Made by a program: the position numbers and the translations under genes
Notes under the pieces: generated by a model
The model's input: the letters and a program-made list of their open reading frames with translations, nothing else
The model's database searches: none
What the model was told of the DNA's origin: nothing
From: Cryobacterium algoritolerans
GTDB lineage: Bacteria > Actinomycetota > Actinomycetes > Actinomycetales > Microbacteriaceae
DNA: 64,000 nucleotides
Reading direction: 5' to 3'
Assembly (NCBI RefSeq): GCF_004402785.1
Contig: NZ_SOFP01000047.1
Coordinates: 1-64,000 of the forward strand
Shown: in pieces, positions 1 through 6,833 of the stretch
Layout: the number at the start of each line of letters is the position of its first letter
Position numbering within the stretch: position 1 is the first letter of the stretch

Positions 1-115
1 CATGATCCGCGGCAAACCGGAGGTCAAAGCCCCCGCCTGGGCCGGAACCACCACCACCACCTGGCACCCCGGAGCCACCCACCGCGCCCAACAACCCACC
101 CACACCCACCGGTGA
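1..115 (+). CDS. 3' end of a probable HNH endonuclease (DUF222/13E12 type), 5' part outside the window
   Basis: An open frame enters from the left edge (codons in phase with position 2) and stops at TGA 113-115. The visible 37 residues run from MIRGKPEVKAPAW through a Thr stretch to WHPG and a His/Gln/Thr-rich end. This resembles the extreme C-terminus of the DUF222/HNH endonuclease proteins that occur in many copies in Microbacteriaceae, where a short Arg-Gly-x-Pro-x-x-x-x-Pro-x-W segment follows the HNH motif. The HNH motif itself is not in the window, so the family call rests on the tail only. A hairpin-like repeat follows at once. Confidence 0.4.
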   Translation, partial: MIRGKPEVKAPAWAGTTTTTWHPGATHRAQQPTHTHR

Positions 116-122
116 TGGAGTA

Positions 123-214
123 GGTCGAGGTCTCGACGAGCTCGACCCCCCGGTCGCGGCAGGGTCTGCACGGGTTCGACCCCCGGTCGCGGCAGGGTCT
201 GCACGGGTTCGACC
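123..214. repeat. Intergenic hairpin plus 33/34-bp tandem repeat
   Basis: GGTCGAG (123-129) and CTCGACC (141-147) form a 7-bp inverted repeat around GTCTCGACGAG. A unit of 34 bases (143-176) is repeated with one C fewer (177-209), and a third copy begins at 210. The core GGTCTCGACGAGCTCGACC is close to the element at 16650. It may end transcription of the gene that stops at 115. The rest of the gap to 333 holds no gene that I can support. Confidence 0.6.
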
Positions 215-332
215 ACCGCCGATTCGGAACCCGACGGGCTCGCCGTCCAGTCCGCCCTCGGCTCAGGTGAAGGAACCGGGGATGCTGGCCTCCCCCACGT
301 TCCGTAGTCATGCCCGGGCCCGAGGCGGCGGA

Positions 333-1862
333 CTAGTGTTTTTCGGCCGGCAGCGGTGCGTCGACCGAGGCGACTCTGGGGTGTCCCGAGACCGGCCGCG
401 TCGCCGAGGCGGCGGCGGTGATCCGGTTGGCCATGCCGCTGAAGATGACGCCGTGGAACGGCAGGATGGAGAACCAGTAGAGTCGGCCGCCGAGCCCGCG
501 GGGGAAGAACACGGCCCGCTGGCGGTAGATCGAGCCGCCGTCGGGTGCCGGTTTCACGGTCATTTCCAACCAGGCCCGTCCGGGGACGCGCATCTCCGCA
601 CGCAACCGCAGGAACCGTCCACGATCGATCTGCTCGACCCGCCAGAAGTCGAGCACGTCACCGGTGTTCAGGTGCTGCGCATCCCGGCGCCCACGCCGCA
701 GGCCGACACCCCCGACGATCTTGTCCATCCAGCCGCGCACCGCCCAAGCCAGCGGGAACGAGTACCAGCCGTTGTCTCCGCCGATGCTTTCGATGATCTG
801 CCAGAGGTCGTCCGTGTTCGCGGTCGTGTGCTTCTCCCGCAGGTCGGTGTAGACGAGGTGGCCGGCCCAGTCGGGGTCGCTAGGCAGGGGGTTGCTCGAG
901 GCACCCTCGATCGACGCGTTACGCCAGCTCGTCTCGACGTCTCCGTCGCGCATCCGCCCGAGGGCGAGACGTACGGCCCTCCGATACCCGGTGAGACCTC
1001 CGGGCGGGCGCGGGATGTACTGGTCGATGTCGCGCTCGTGCACGACGCAGTCGTTCTGTAGCGAGGCGATGATCGGCACGGCGAGGCTGCGCGGGATCGG
1101 GGTCACGAGGTTCACCCACTGCGAGGCGAGCCACGGCGTGAACACCGGCAGTGAGGCGATCGGGCGCTGGCGAAGTCCGGCCTCGAGCGCGTAGCCGTTC
1201 ATCATCTGGCCGTAGCGAAGCACGTCGGGGCCACCGATATCGAACGTACGGCTGACGTCGGCGGGAAGGTCGGCGGCGGCCACGAGGTAGTACAGTACGT
1301 CGCGCACCGCGATCGGCTGGATGCGGTTGCGTACCCATTTCGGCGCCGGCATGTAGGGCAGCACATCGGTGAGGTGCCGGATCATCTCGAAGGAGGTCGA
1401 CCCGGAGCCGATCACGACCCCGGCCTGAAGCGCAGCCGTCGGCACTCCGGAGGCGAGGAGAATCCGTCCCACCTCGGCCCGGGACCGTAGGTGCTGGGAC
1501 AGCTCGGCGGCGTCGGGATGCAGCCCGCCCAGGTACACGATCCGGGAGACTCTGCTCGCGGCGGCGGCATCGGCCACGTTTTGCGCGGCGACGCGCTCGG
1601 TGCGCTCGAAATCGCCGCTGGTGCCCATCGAATGCACCAGGTAGTAGACGATATCCATCCCGGCGAGCGCCGCCCGCACACCGGATGCGTCGCCGAGGTC
1701 GCCCTGAACGACCGTGACCCGGTCTTTCCAGGGCACATCGGTCAGCTTCTGGGTCGACCGCACGAGCACCGTCACCTCGTTCCCGGAATCCAGCAGCAGG
1801 GGAACAAGGCGCCCACCGATGTATCCGGTGGCGCCGGTCACGAGAACTCTTCTTGCCGTCAT
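333..1862 (-). CDS. SDR-family NAD(P)-binding protein with C-terminal DUF2867 domain
   Basis: 509 residues. The N-terminus MTARRVLVTGATGYIGGR carries the Rossmann dinucleotide-binding loop GATGYIG (residues 10-16), followed by a typical atypical-SDR (NmrA-like) order: LVRS after strand 2, GDLGD, then YYLVHSMG and a YLGGLHP segment. The last third (about residues 320-500, with W-, R- and FFPRG-rich segments) fits DUF2867, a domain often fused behind such SDRs. Substrate unknown; probably a cytoplasmic oxidoreductase or sugar/lipid-modifying enzyme. The ATG at 1862 is preceded by TAGGCT then six bases, so the mRNA is probably leaderless. The gene stands alone; a divergent gene starts at 2005. 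Confidence 0.85.
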   Translation of the reverse strand: MTARRVLVTGATGYIGGRLVPLLLDSGNEVTVLVRSTQKLTDVPWKDRVTVVQGDLGDASGVRAALAGMDIVYYLVHSMGTSGDFERTERVAAQNVADAAAASRVSRIVYLGGLHPDAAELSQHLRSRAEVGRILLASGVPTAALQAGVVIGSGSTSFEMIRHLTDVLPYMPAPKWVRNRIQPIAVRDVLYYLVAAADLPADVSRTFDIGGPDVLRYGQMMNGYALEAGLRQRPIASLPVFTPWLASQWVNLVTPIPRSLAVPIIASLQNDCVVHERDIDQYIPRPPGGLTGYRRAVRLALGRMRDGDVETSWRNASIEGASSNPLPSDPDWAGHLVYTDLREKHTTANTDDLWQIIESIGGDNGWYSFPLAWAVRGWMDKIVGGVGLRRGRRDAQHLNTGDVLDFWRVEQIDRGRFLRLRAEMRVPGRAWLEMTVKPAPDGGSIYRQRAVFFPRGLGGRLYWFSILPFHGVIFSGMANRITAAASATRPVSGHPRVASVDAPLPAEKH

Positions 1863-1868
1863 GTCGCC

Positions 1869-1874
1869 AGCCTA
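1869..1874 (-). promoter_or_regulatory. Predicted -10 element (TAGGCT) of a leaderless SDR mRNA
   Basis: Read on the minus strand, TAGGCT is followed by GGCGAC and then the ATG at 1862. With the usual six-base discriminator, transcription would start at the A of the start codon. No Shine-Dalgarno sequence is present. Inference from spacing only. Confidence 0.5.
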
Positions 1875-2004
1875 AAGGCGAAGACTGGGTTAGAGCCGAG
1901 GATCGGGCGGCTTTGGCCGTGGCCCGTGCCGGGACATCCGCATCCACCGGCTGACCCTGTGGATGAATCGCACGAGCGGGCGGCGACTCCGGCATCATCA
2001 CCGG

Positions 2005-2955
2005 ATGACCCTTCGACTCAATCCCCACTACCCTCTCGTCTGGCGCACCCCTGACACCATCCAGATCGGCATCGATCATCCCCTCGTCGTGATTCCCCGC
2101 GTCGGCGTCGGCCTGGAGCACGTCGTCGCCGCCCTGGTCTCCGGGGTGCCGCGCTCCGGCGCGATGATGCTCGGTCGGCGGGCCGGGACATCCGACGCCG
2201 CCACTCAGGCGCTTCTGGAGGCCCTGCGGCCCGCCCTCATCGTGACCGCCGAACGAGCGCCCTCGTCCACCGGTGCGGAGCCGGTCCCGCTCGCCCCGCC
2301 GCCGCGCTCCCCGGCCCTGGTCTGTGTCGACGGGGACGGCCCGACCGCACTGCGGATCGGAGCGCTGCTTCGCGACCTCGGCCTTCTGGTCGTCCGGTCC
2401 GCCGCCGACCCGGTCGAGCCGCACCGGGCGACCCCCACCCCGGCCACCCCGAACCCGCCCGCCCTGGCGGTCATCGTCGGCCACTACGCGCTCGAGCCGG
2501 CCCGGCACGGCCGCTGGCTGCGCGGGGACGTGCCGCACCTGCCGGTGGTCTTCAGCGACAGCGAGGTGCGCGTGGGTCCCCTCGTCGAGCCGGGGGTCGG
2601 CCCGTGTCTCTATTGCCTCGAGCTGGCCCACCTCGACTGCGACCCGGCCTGGGCCGCGATCGCCTGCCAGCTCCTCACCCGCACCGCCCCCACCGAAACC
2701 CGGCGGCTGGGTATCGAAGTCGCCGCGCGCGTCGCCGGCCTTGTGCAGGACAGGCTGGACACCGGTCGGTCGAGCCTGACCCGCACGTCACTCGTGCTCG
2801 ATGTCACGTCAGGGTCCATCACGCGCCGCGAGCACCGGCCACACGAGCGGTGCGGATGCCGATCTCTGCCAGGAATCGCGACTGCTCTCGCGGGGAGCGC
2901 TGCTGGTGGCCCGCCGCCGACCAGCTCAACCCGAGCCGCCGACGTGCCCGGGTGA
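2005..2955 (+). CDS. Orphan cyclodehydratase-like (ThiF/TOMM leader-binding type) protein
   Basis: 316 residues from ATG 2005 (MTLRLNPHYPLVWRTPDTIQ). The opening, LNPHYPLVWRTPDTIQIG, and two cysteine pairs, CLYC (201/204) and CGC (283/285), match the E1-like cyclodehydratase partner proteins that bind precursor peptides and hold a structural zinc. The ThiF-like ATP-binding domain looks reduced: there is no clear GxGxxG loop. No YcaO, dehydrogenase or precursor peptide gene is nearby, so it is not part of a visible azole-peptide cluster. Similar orphans sit next to uvrD2-type helicase genes in other actinobacteria; their function is unknown. The last 137 bases overlap the convergent helicase gene, and about 30 residues after CGC are low-complexity. 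Starts upstream of 2005 lack family similarity. Confidence 0.7.
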   Translation: MTLRLNPHYPLVWRTPDTIQIGIDHPLVVIPRVGVGLEHVVAALVSGVPRSGAMMLGRRAGTSDAATQALLEALRPALIVTAERAPSSTGAEPVPLAPPPRSPALVCVDGDGPTALRIGALLRDLGLLVVRSAADPVEPHRATPTPATPNPPALAVIVGHYALEPARHGRWLRGDVPHLPVVFSDSEVRVGPLVEPGVGPCLYCLELAHLDCDPAWAAIACQLLTRTAPTETRRLGIEVAARVAGLVQDRLDTGRSSLTRTSLVLDVTSGSITRREHRPHERCGCRSLPGIATALAGSAAGGPPPTSSTRAADVPG

Positions 2956-4534
2956 TGCCCACGTAGAGCAGCCTCCGTTCCTCATCGATCTGGTCGAAGC
3001 CGTCGGCGTAGCTGATCGGCACCAGCCCCTCCGACAGACCGATCAGGAACACGGCATCCCATTCGAGGCCCTTGGCCGAGTGCAGCGTGGCCAGGGTCAC
3101 CGCCGACACCGTCGGTTCGTGCTGCCCGGCCTGGCGTTCCATCAGCTCGTCCGTGAACTGGCGGAACGTCGTCCCGGCGGAGGCCTGGTCGACGAGGCCC
3201 ATGATCGCGTTCAACGACTCCCACCGGTCGCGCACCGCCCCGGCGGCGTCAGGTGCGGTCTGGCTCCAGCCGAGGGAGCGCAGCACGTCGCTGACCGACT
3301 TGAACAGGGGTTCGCCGATGATCGAGACGGATGCCGCGCGCAGCTGCATCACCGCCTGCTTCACCTCGGCCAGGTCGAAGAACCGCCGCGACCCGCGGAT
3401 CTGGTAGTTCACGCCGATGTCGCCGAGCGCGGTCTCGAGCGCCGCCGCCTGCACGTTCATCCGGTACAGCACGGCGATATTCTCTGGGCGGGTTCCCCCC
3501 TCGATGAGGTCGAGGATGCTCTGCGCCACTCCCCTGGCCTCCGCCATGTCGTTGGCGTACTCGCGCACGATCGGTACGACGCCCTCCTCGCTGGCGTGGG
3601 CGTGCAGCGTGAGGGCACCCGCCCGCCCGCGCATGAGCTGGTTCGCCGCGGCCACGATCGAGGCGGTCGACCGGTAGTTCTGCTCGAGCCGCACGACGGT
3701 CGCATCCTCCCACCGCTTCGGAAAGTTGAGCAGGTAGTCGCTGCGGGCCCCGGCGAAGGAGTAGATGGTCTGGCTGGCGTCGCCGACGACGCAGAGGTCC
3801 CTGCGCTCGCCCAGCCAGAGGGTGAGCAGGTCGTGCTGCAGGGGCGACACGTCCTGGTACTCGTCGACGATGAAGAAACGGTATTGTTCCCGCACCTGCA
3901 GGGCAACCGACGGTTCCGCCTCGATCATGCCGGCCATGGCGAGCAGCACGTCCTCGAAGTCGATCTGTTTGCGCTCGTCCTTGAGTCGTTCGTAGCTCGC
4001 CTGCATGGCCAGGACCTGGTCGACGTCGAGACGCCCGGGCAGGCTGCGCTTGGCGATGCCGGCGCCGTACTGCTCGATGCTCAGCCCGCTGGTCTTGCGC
4101 CACTCGATCTCGGCGGCGAGGTCGCGCAGGGTGGCCGTGTCCAGTTTCAACTTCAGGGTTTCCGCGGCGTGCCCCAGCAGGCGGCCCTTGCCGTCGAGGA
4201 TGCGGGGCGCCTGCCCCCCGACGACGTGCGGCCAGAAGTAGTTCAGCTGGGACAGGGCCGCAGCGTGGAAGGTGCGCGCGGCAACGCCGCCGGCGCCGAG
4301 CTGGCGCAGCCGGCCGCGGAGCTCTGCGGCGGCGCGCGCCGTGAAGGTGAGGGCCATCACCCGGTCCGGAGCGTAGGCGCCGGTCAGCACGCCGTAGGCG
4401 ATCCGGTGGGTGATCGCCCGGGTCTTCCCGGTTCCCGCGCCGGCGAGCATGCAGACGGGCCCGACGAGTGCCTCGGCGGCGACTCTCTGCTGGTCGTCGA
4501 GGCCGGCCAGGAGCTCGTCGCCGGTCAGCGCCAT
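2819..4534 (-). CDS. UvrD/PcrA-family ATP-dependent DNA helicase (UvrD2-like, no HRDC)
   Basis: 571 residues of superfamily 1A helicase. Visible motifs: Q-motif DDQQRVAA (about 13-20), Walker A GAGTGKT (32-38), Ia LTFTARAA, II VDEYQD (224-228), III VVGDASQTIYSFAG, IV RLEQNYRST, V LHSAKGLEWD, VI YVGITRARRRL. It unwinds DNA 3'-5' in repair or recombination. Mycobacterial UvrD2 is longer and carries an HRDC domain; this protein ends soon after motif VI, so it lacks HRDC. Its start overlaps the last 10 bases of nudC, implying translational coupling with that gene. The 3' end overlaps the convergent cyclodehydratase-like gene by 137 bases and part of the motif VI coding sequence is antisense to it. 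Confidence 0.9.
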   Translation of the reverse strand: MALTGDELLAGLDDQQRVAAEALVGPVCMLAGAGTGKTRAITHRIAYGVLTGAYAPDRVMALTFTARAAAELRGRLRQLGAGGVAARTFHAAALSQLNYFWPHVVGGQAPRILDGKGRLLGHAAETLKLKLDTATLRDLAAEIEWRKTSGLSIEQYGAGIAKRSLPGRLDVDQVLAMQASYERLKDERKQIDFEDVLLAMAGMIEAEPSVALQVREQYRFFIVDEYQDVSPLQHDLLTLWLGERRDLCVVGDASQTIYSFAGARSDYLLNFPKRWEDATVVRLEQNYRSTASIVAAANQLMRGRAGALTLHAHASEEGVVPIVREYANDMAEARGVAQSILDLIEGGTRPENIAVLYRMNVQAAALETALGDIGVNYQIRGSRRFFDLAEVKQAVMQLRAASVSIIGEPLFKSVSDVLRSLGWSQTAPDAAGAVRDRWESLNAIMGLVDQASAGTTFRQFTDELMERQAGQHEPTVSAVTLATLHSAKGLEWDAVFLIGLSEGLVPISYADGFDQIDEERRLLYVGITRARRRLGLSWSAAGHQQRSPREQSRFLAEIGIRTARVAGARGA

Positions 4535-5508
4535 CCGTGCACCTGGTCCGGTCCGAAGTCGATCGGTTCGCCCAGCCAGACCTCGATGATCGCCCGGGCG
4601 ATCGAAGACCGCCCGGGGAGGATGATGCTCGCCCCGGATGCGCGGAGTTCGTCACGGCTGAACCAGCGCAGGTCGAGGATCTCCTCGCCGTCAGGCAGCA
4701 GCGCGGTCGGCAACTGACCGTCGGCGAGCCTGGCGGTGAAGCCGAACATGATCGACGCCGGGAACGGCCAGGGCTGGGAACCCAGGTAGACCGGGTCGGT
4801 GACGCGGAGCCCGGATTCCTCGAACATCTCCCGGATGACGGCCGCCTCGAGCGACTCGCCCGGTTCGACGAACCCGGCGAGCAGCGAATACCGGTTGTTC
4901 TCCCAGAGCGCGTTCGAGCCGAGCAGGATGCGGTCGTCGGCGTCGGTGATCAGCACGATCACCGCCGGGTCGGTGCGCGGGAAGACCTGGCCGCCGTCCA
5001 CCGGGCAGAGCCGGCTCCAGCCGGCGGATTCGACCGTGGTTGCGGCACCGCAGCGCGGGCAATGCGTGTGCGAGGCATGCCAGTTGGCCAGGCCGAGGGC
5101 CTCGGTGAAGAGTCCGGCGTCGCGGTCGGACAGCGTGGTTGCCAGGGCGCGCAGCGACAGCCAGGCCTCGGGGTCCGGTTCGAGGACGTGCGCGGCCTCG
5201 TCGGCGAGCACGGCGGCCACCAGCCGGGTGCCCACGGGTTCGACCGCGTCCTCGGCCAGCGATCGGCCGAGGTAGACCCGAACGGTCGACTCCGGCACCG
5301 TGGACGGCTCAAGCATCAGGATCCGCGGTGCGTGGGCAGGGCCGGCGCCGCCCGGTGCCAGCAGAACCGAGCCGCGCCAGAGCACGAGCACGCGGGTGCC
5401 GGCATCCGCCCACAGTTCGTCGAACAGGCCCGGTTGTGACCTGGTCTCGTGGTCGCGGTCCACCGCGTGACGGGACAGCGGCAACCGGGCCGTGAAAGAG
5501 AACGACAT
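4525..5508 (-). CDS. nudC: NAD+ diphosphatase / deNADding Nudix hydrolase NudC
   Basis: 327 residues. Hydrolyses NAD(H) to NMN(H) and AMP, and in characterised relatives removes NAD caps from RNA. A zinc-ribbon region begins at CPRC (150/153) and the Nudix box occupies residues 212-234 (GFVEPGES...REMFEESG). SQPWPFP (244-250) is the NudC-specific signature. The zinc ribbon is incomplete: the second pair reads CPVDG (C168), so the fourth cysteine is missing. Start ATG 5508 is chosen because GAAGGGG lies about five bases upstream and the following MSFSFTARLPL begins the family's N-terminal domain; an in-frame ATG at 5562 lacks these. First gene of a probable nudC-uvrD operon. Confidence 0.92.
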   Translation of the reverse strand: MSFSFTARLPLSRHAVDRDHETRSQPGLFDELWADAGTRVLVLWRGSVLLAPGGAGPAHAPRILMLEPSTVPESTVRVYLGRSLAEDAVEPVGTRLVAAVLADEAAHVLEPDPEAWLSLRALATTLSDRDAGLFTEALGLANWHASHTHCPRCGAATTVESAGWSRLCPVDGGQVFPRTDPAVIVLITDADDRILLGSNALWENNRYSLLAGFVEPGESLEAAVIREMFEESGLRVTDPVYLGSQPWPFPASIMFGFTARLADGQLPTALLPDGEEILDLRWFSRDELRASGASIILPGRSSIARAIIEVWLGEPIDFGPDQVHGWR

Positions 5509-5584
5509 GGTGACCCCTTCGGGCTGGCGTGACGCCGAGTAGGTGTGGGGCGTGGCGGACAACCACGCCGAGGGGAAGTCGACC

Positions 5585-5590
5585 TAACCT
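5585..5590 (+). promoter_or_regulatory. Predicted -10 element (TAACCT) of the APH-fold gene
   Basis: TAACCT is followed by seven bases and ATG 5598. This predicts a transcript that starts at or one base before the start codon. No ribosome binding site is visible. Confidence 0.4.
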
Positions 5591-5597
5591 AGTAGGC

Positions 5598-6833
5598 ATG
5601 GCCAGATCCCATCTCACTCTAGCCGCGCTGGCCACCTCCGCCGTCCCGGGCCTCGACGTGGTCCAGGCCCGGCTGCACGGGTCCAGCGCGCTCACCCCCG
5701 GCGCCCACGGTGCCTTCGACTCTGCCCTGCTCGTGGACAGTGACGGCCGCAAGCTGATCATCCGCGTCCCGGCCAGCCAGGCCGCCGAGACCGAGCAGTC
5801 CGCCGATCTCGTGGCGCTGCGCGCGCTCACAACCGGCACCCGCAGCAGGCTGCCGTTCGACGTGCCCGAGTTCGTCGGCCAGGCGCCGCTCAGCGGCACC
5901 CGCGCGGTCGTCTATGAGCTGCTGCCCGGCGATTCCTTCGACGCGGACGCCTTGACCGGCCACGTGGGCGTTTCCGGCTCGATCGGTCGTGCCATTGCTG
6001 CGATCCACGGTCTGCCGACGGCGTTCGTCGGCAATGCCGGTCTCGCCCAGCAGAGCGCCGAGGAGTGCCGCACATCCACGATCGAACTTATTGACCGCGC
6101 CGCGGCGACCGGCTACCTTCCCGCGGCTCTGCTTCGCCGGTGGGAGCTGGCCACGGACGACGATTCGCTCTGGCAGTTCGCACCCTGCGTGGTGCACGGG
6201 GCGATGTCGGCCGATTCGTTCCTGATCAGTGAGGATGCCGTCTCCGGCGTTCTCGGCTGGTCGGCGCTCAGTGTGGGCGACCCGGCCCGCGACCTGAATT
6301 GGCTGCTGGCGTCCCGCGGCGCGGCCGGTGAAACGGCCGTTGCGTCGTACACCGCCGCACGCCAGGGCAACGACCCTCGAATCACCCAGCGCGCCATGCT
6401 CTACGCCGAGCTGGAGCTCGCCCGCTGGCTGCTGCACGGCACCGACACCCGCAACCAGATGATCGTCGACGACGCCGTGGCCATGCTCGACGGCCTGGTC
6501 GACAGCGTGCACACGCACACCATGCATCCGTTGTCGCCGAAGACCGGGCCCATCCTCGACGTCACCGACGTGGAGAACATGCTCGCGGCCACGCCGCGCG
6601 GCATTCCCCGTCGCGACCTGGCCTCGGCGATGCACACCGATGCCTACAACCTGTCTGAGTTCGGACCGAGCGAGTTCGACGATGACGCCGCCGGGTCGGA
6701 CGAGGCGGCCGGGTCGGACACCGGCGGGGTCGGCCGCGACTCGGCCAGCCCGTTCGCGGAGGACGTGACGGGGCCGATCGGCATCGTTCCGGCGACCGAC
6801 GACCACGCAGCCACCAGGTCGTCCTCCGAGTAG
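5598..6833 (+). CDS. APH-fold phosphotransferase family protein with degenerate catalytic loop (probable pseudokinase)
   Basis: 411 residues from ATG 5598. The aminoglycoside/macrolide phosphotransferase fold is recognisable: a KLIIRVPAS strand, YELLPGD hinge, and a block near residues 200-240 reading VVHGAMSADSFLI...GVLGW...VGDPARDLNWL. Family members have HGDxxxxN and (I/V)DW/DFG-type residues here; this one has HGA, Ser in place of the catalytic-loop Asn, and LGW in place of the metal-binding Asp. The GDPARDL element is intact. The protein is therefore probably not a normal kinase. A long acidic, Ser/Gly/Ala-rich tail follows about residue 350 and is encoded antisense to the end of adnB for 190 bases. 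A gene of this type next to AdnAB helicases recurs in related actinobacteria (general recollection). Confidence 0.75.
   Translation: MARSHLTLAALATSAVPGLDVVQARLHGSSALTPGAHGAFDSALLVDSDGRKLIIRVPASQAAETEQSADLVALRALTTGTRSRLPFDVPEFVGQAPLSGTRAVVYELLPGDSFDADALTGHVGVSGSIGRAIAAIHGLPTAFVGNAGLAQQSAEECRTSTIELIDRAAATGYLPAALLRRWELATDDDSLWQFAPCVVHGAMSADSFLISEDAVSGVLGWSALSVGDPARDLNWLLASRGAAGETAVASYTAARQGNDPRITQRAMLYAELELARWLLHGTDTRNQMIVDDAVAMLDGLVDSVHTHTMHPLSPKTGPILDVTDVENMLAATPRGIPRRDLASAMHTDAYNLSEFGPSEFDDDAAGSDEAAGSDTGGVGRDSASPFAEDVTGPIGIVPATDDHAATRSSSE

Noticed and set aside
143..214. GGTTCGACCCC-like T-arm motif suggesting a tRNA
   Set aside because: The motif is part of a 33/34-base tandem repeat; no acceptor, D or anticodon stem can be built.
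2005..2955. Thiazole/oxazole-modified peptide biosynthetic cluster
   Set aside because: Only one cyclodehydratase-like protein; no YcaO, dehydrogenase, transporter or precursor peptide within the window.
5598..6833. Macrolide phosphotransferase (antibiotic resistance) annotation
   Set aside because: Catalytic HGD, Asn and metal Asp are missing, so a resistance enzyme is not supported.
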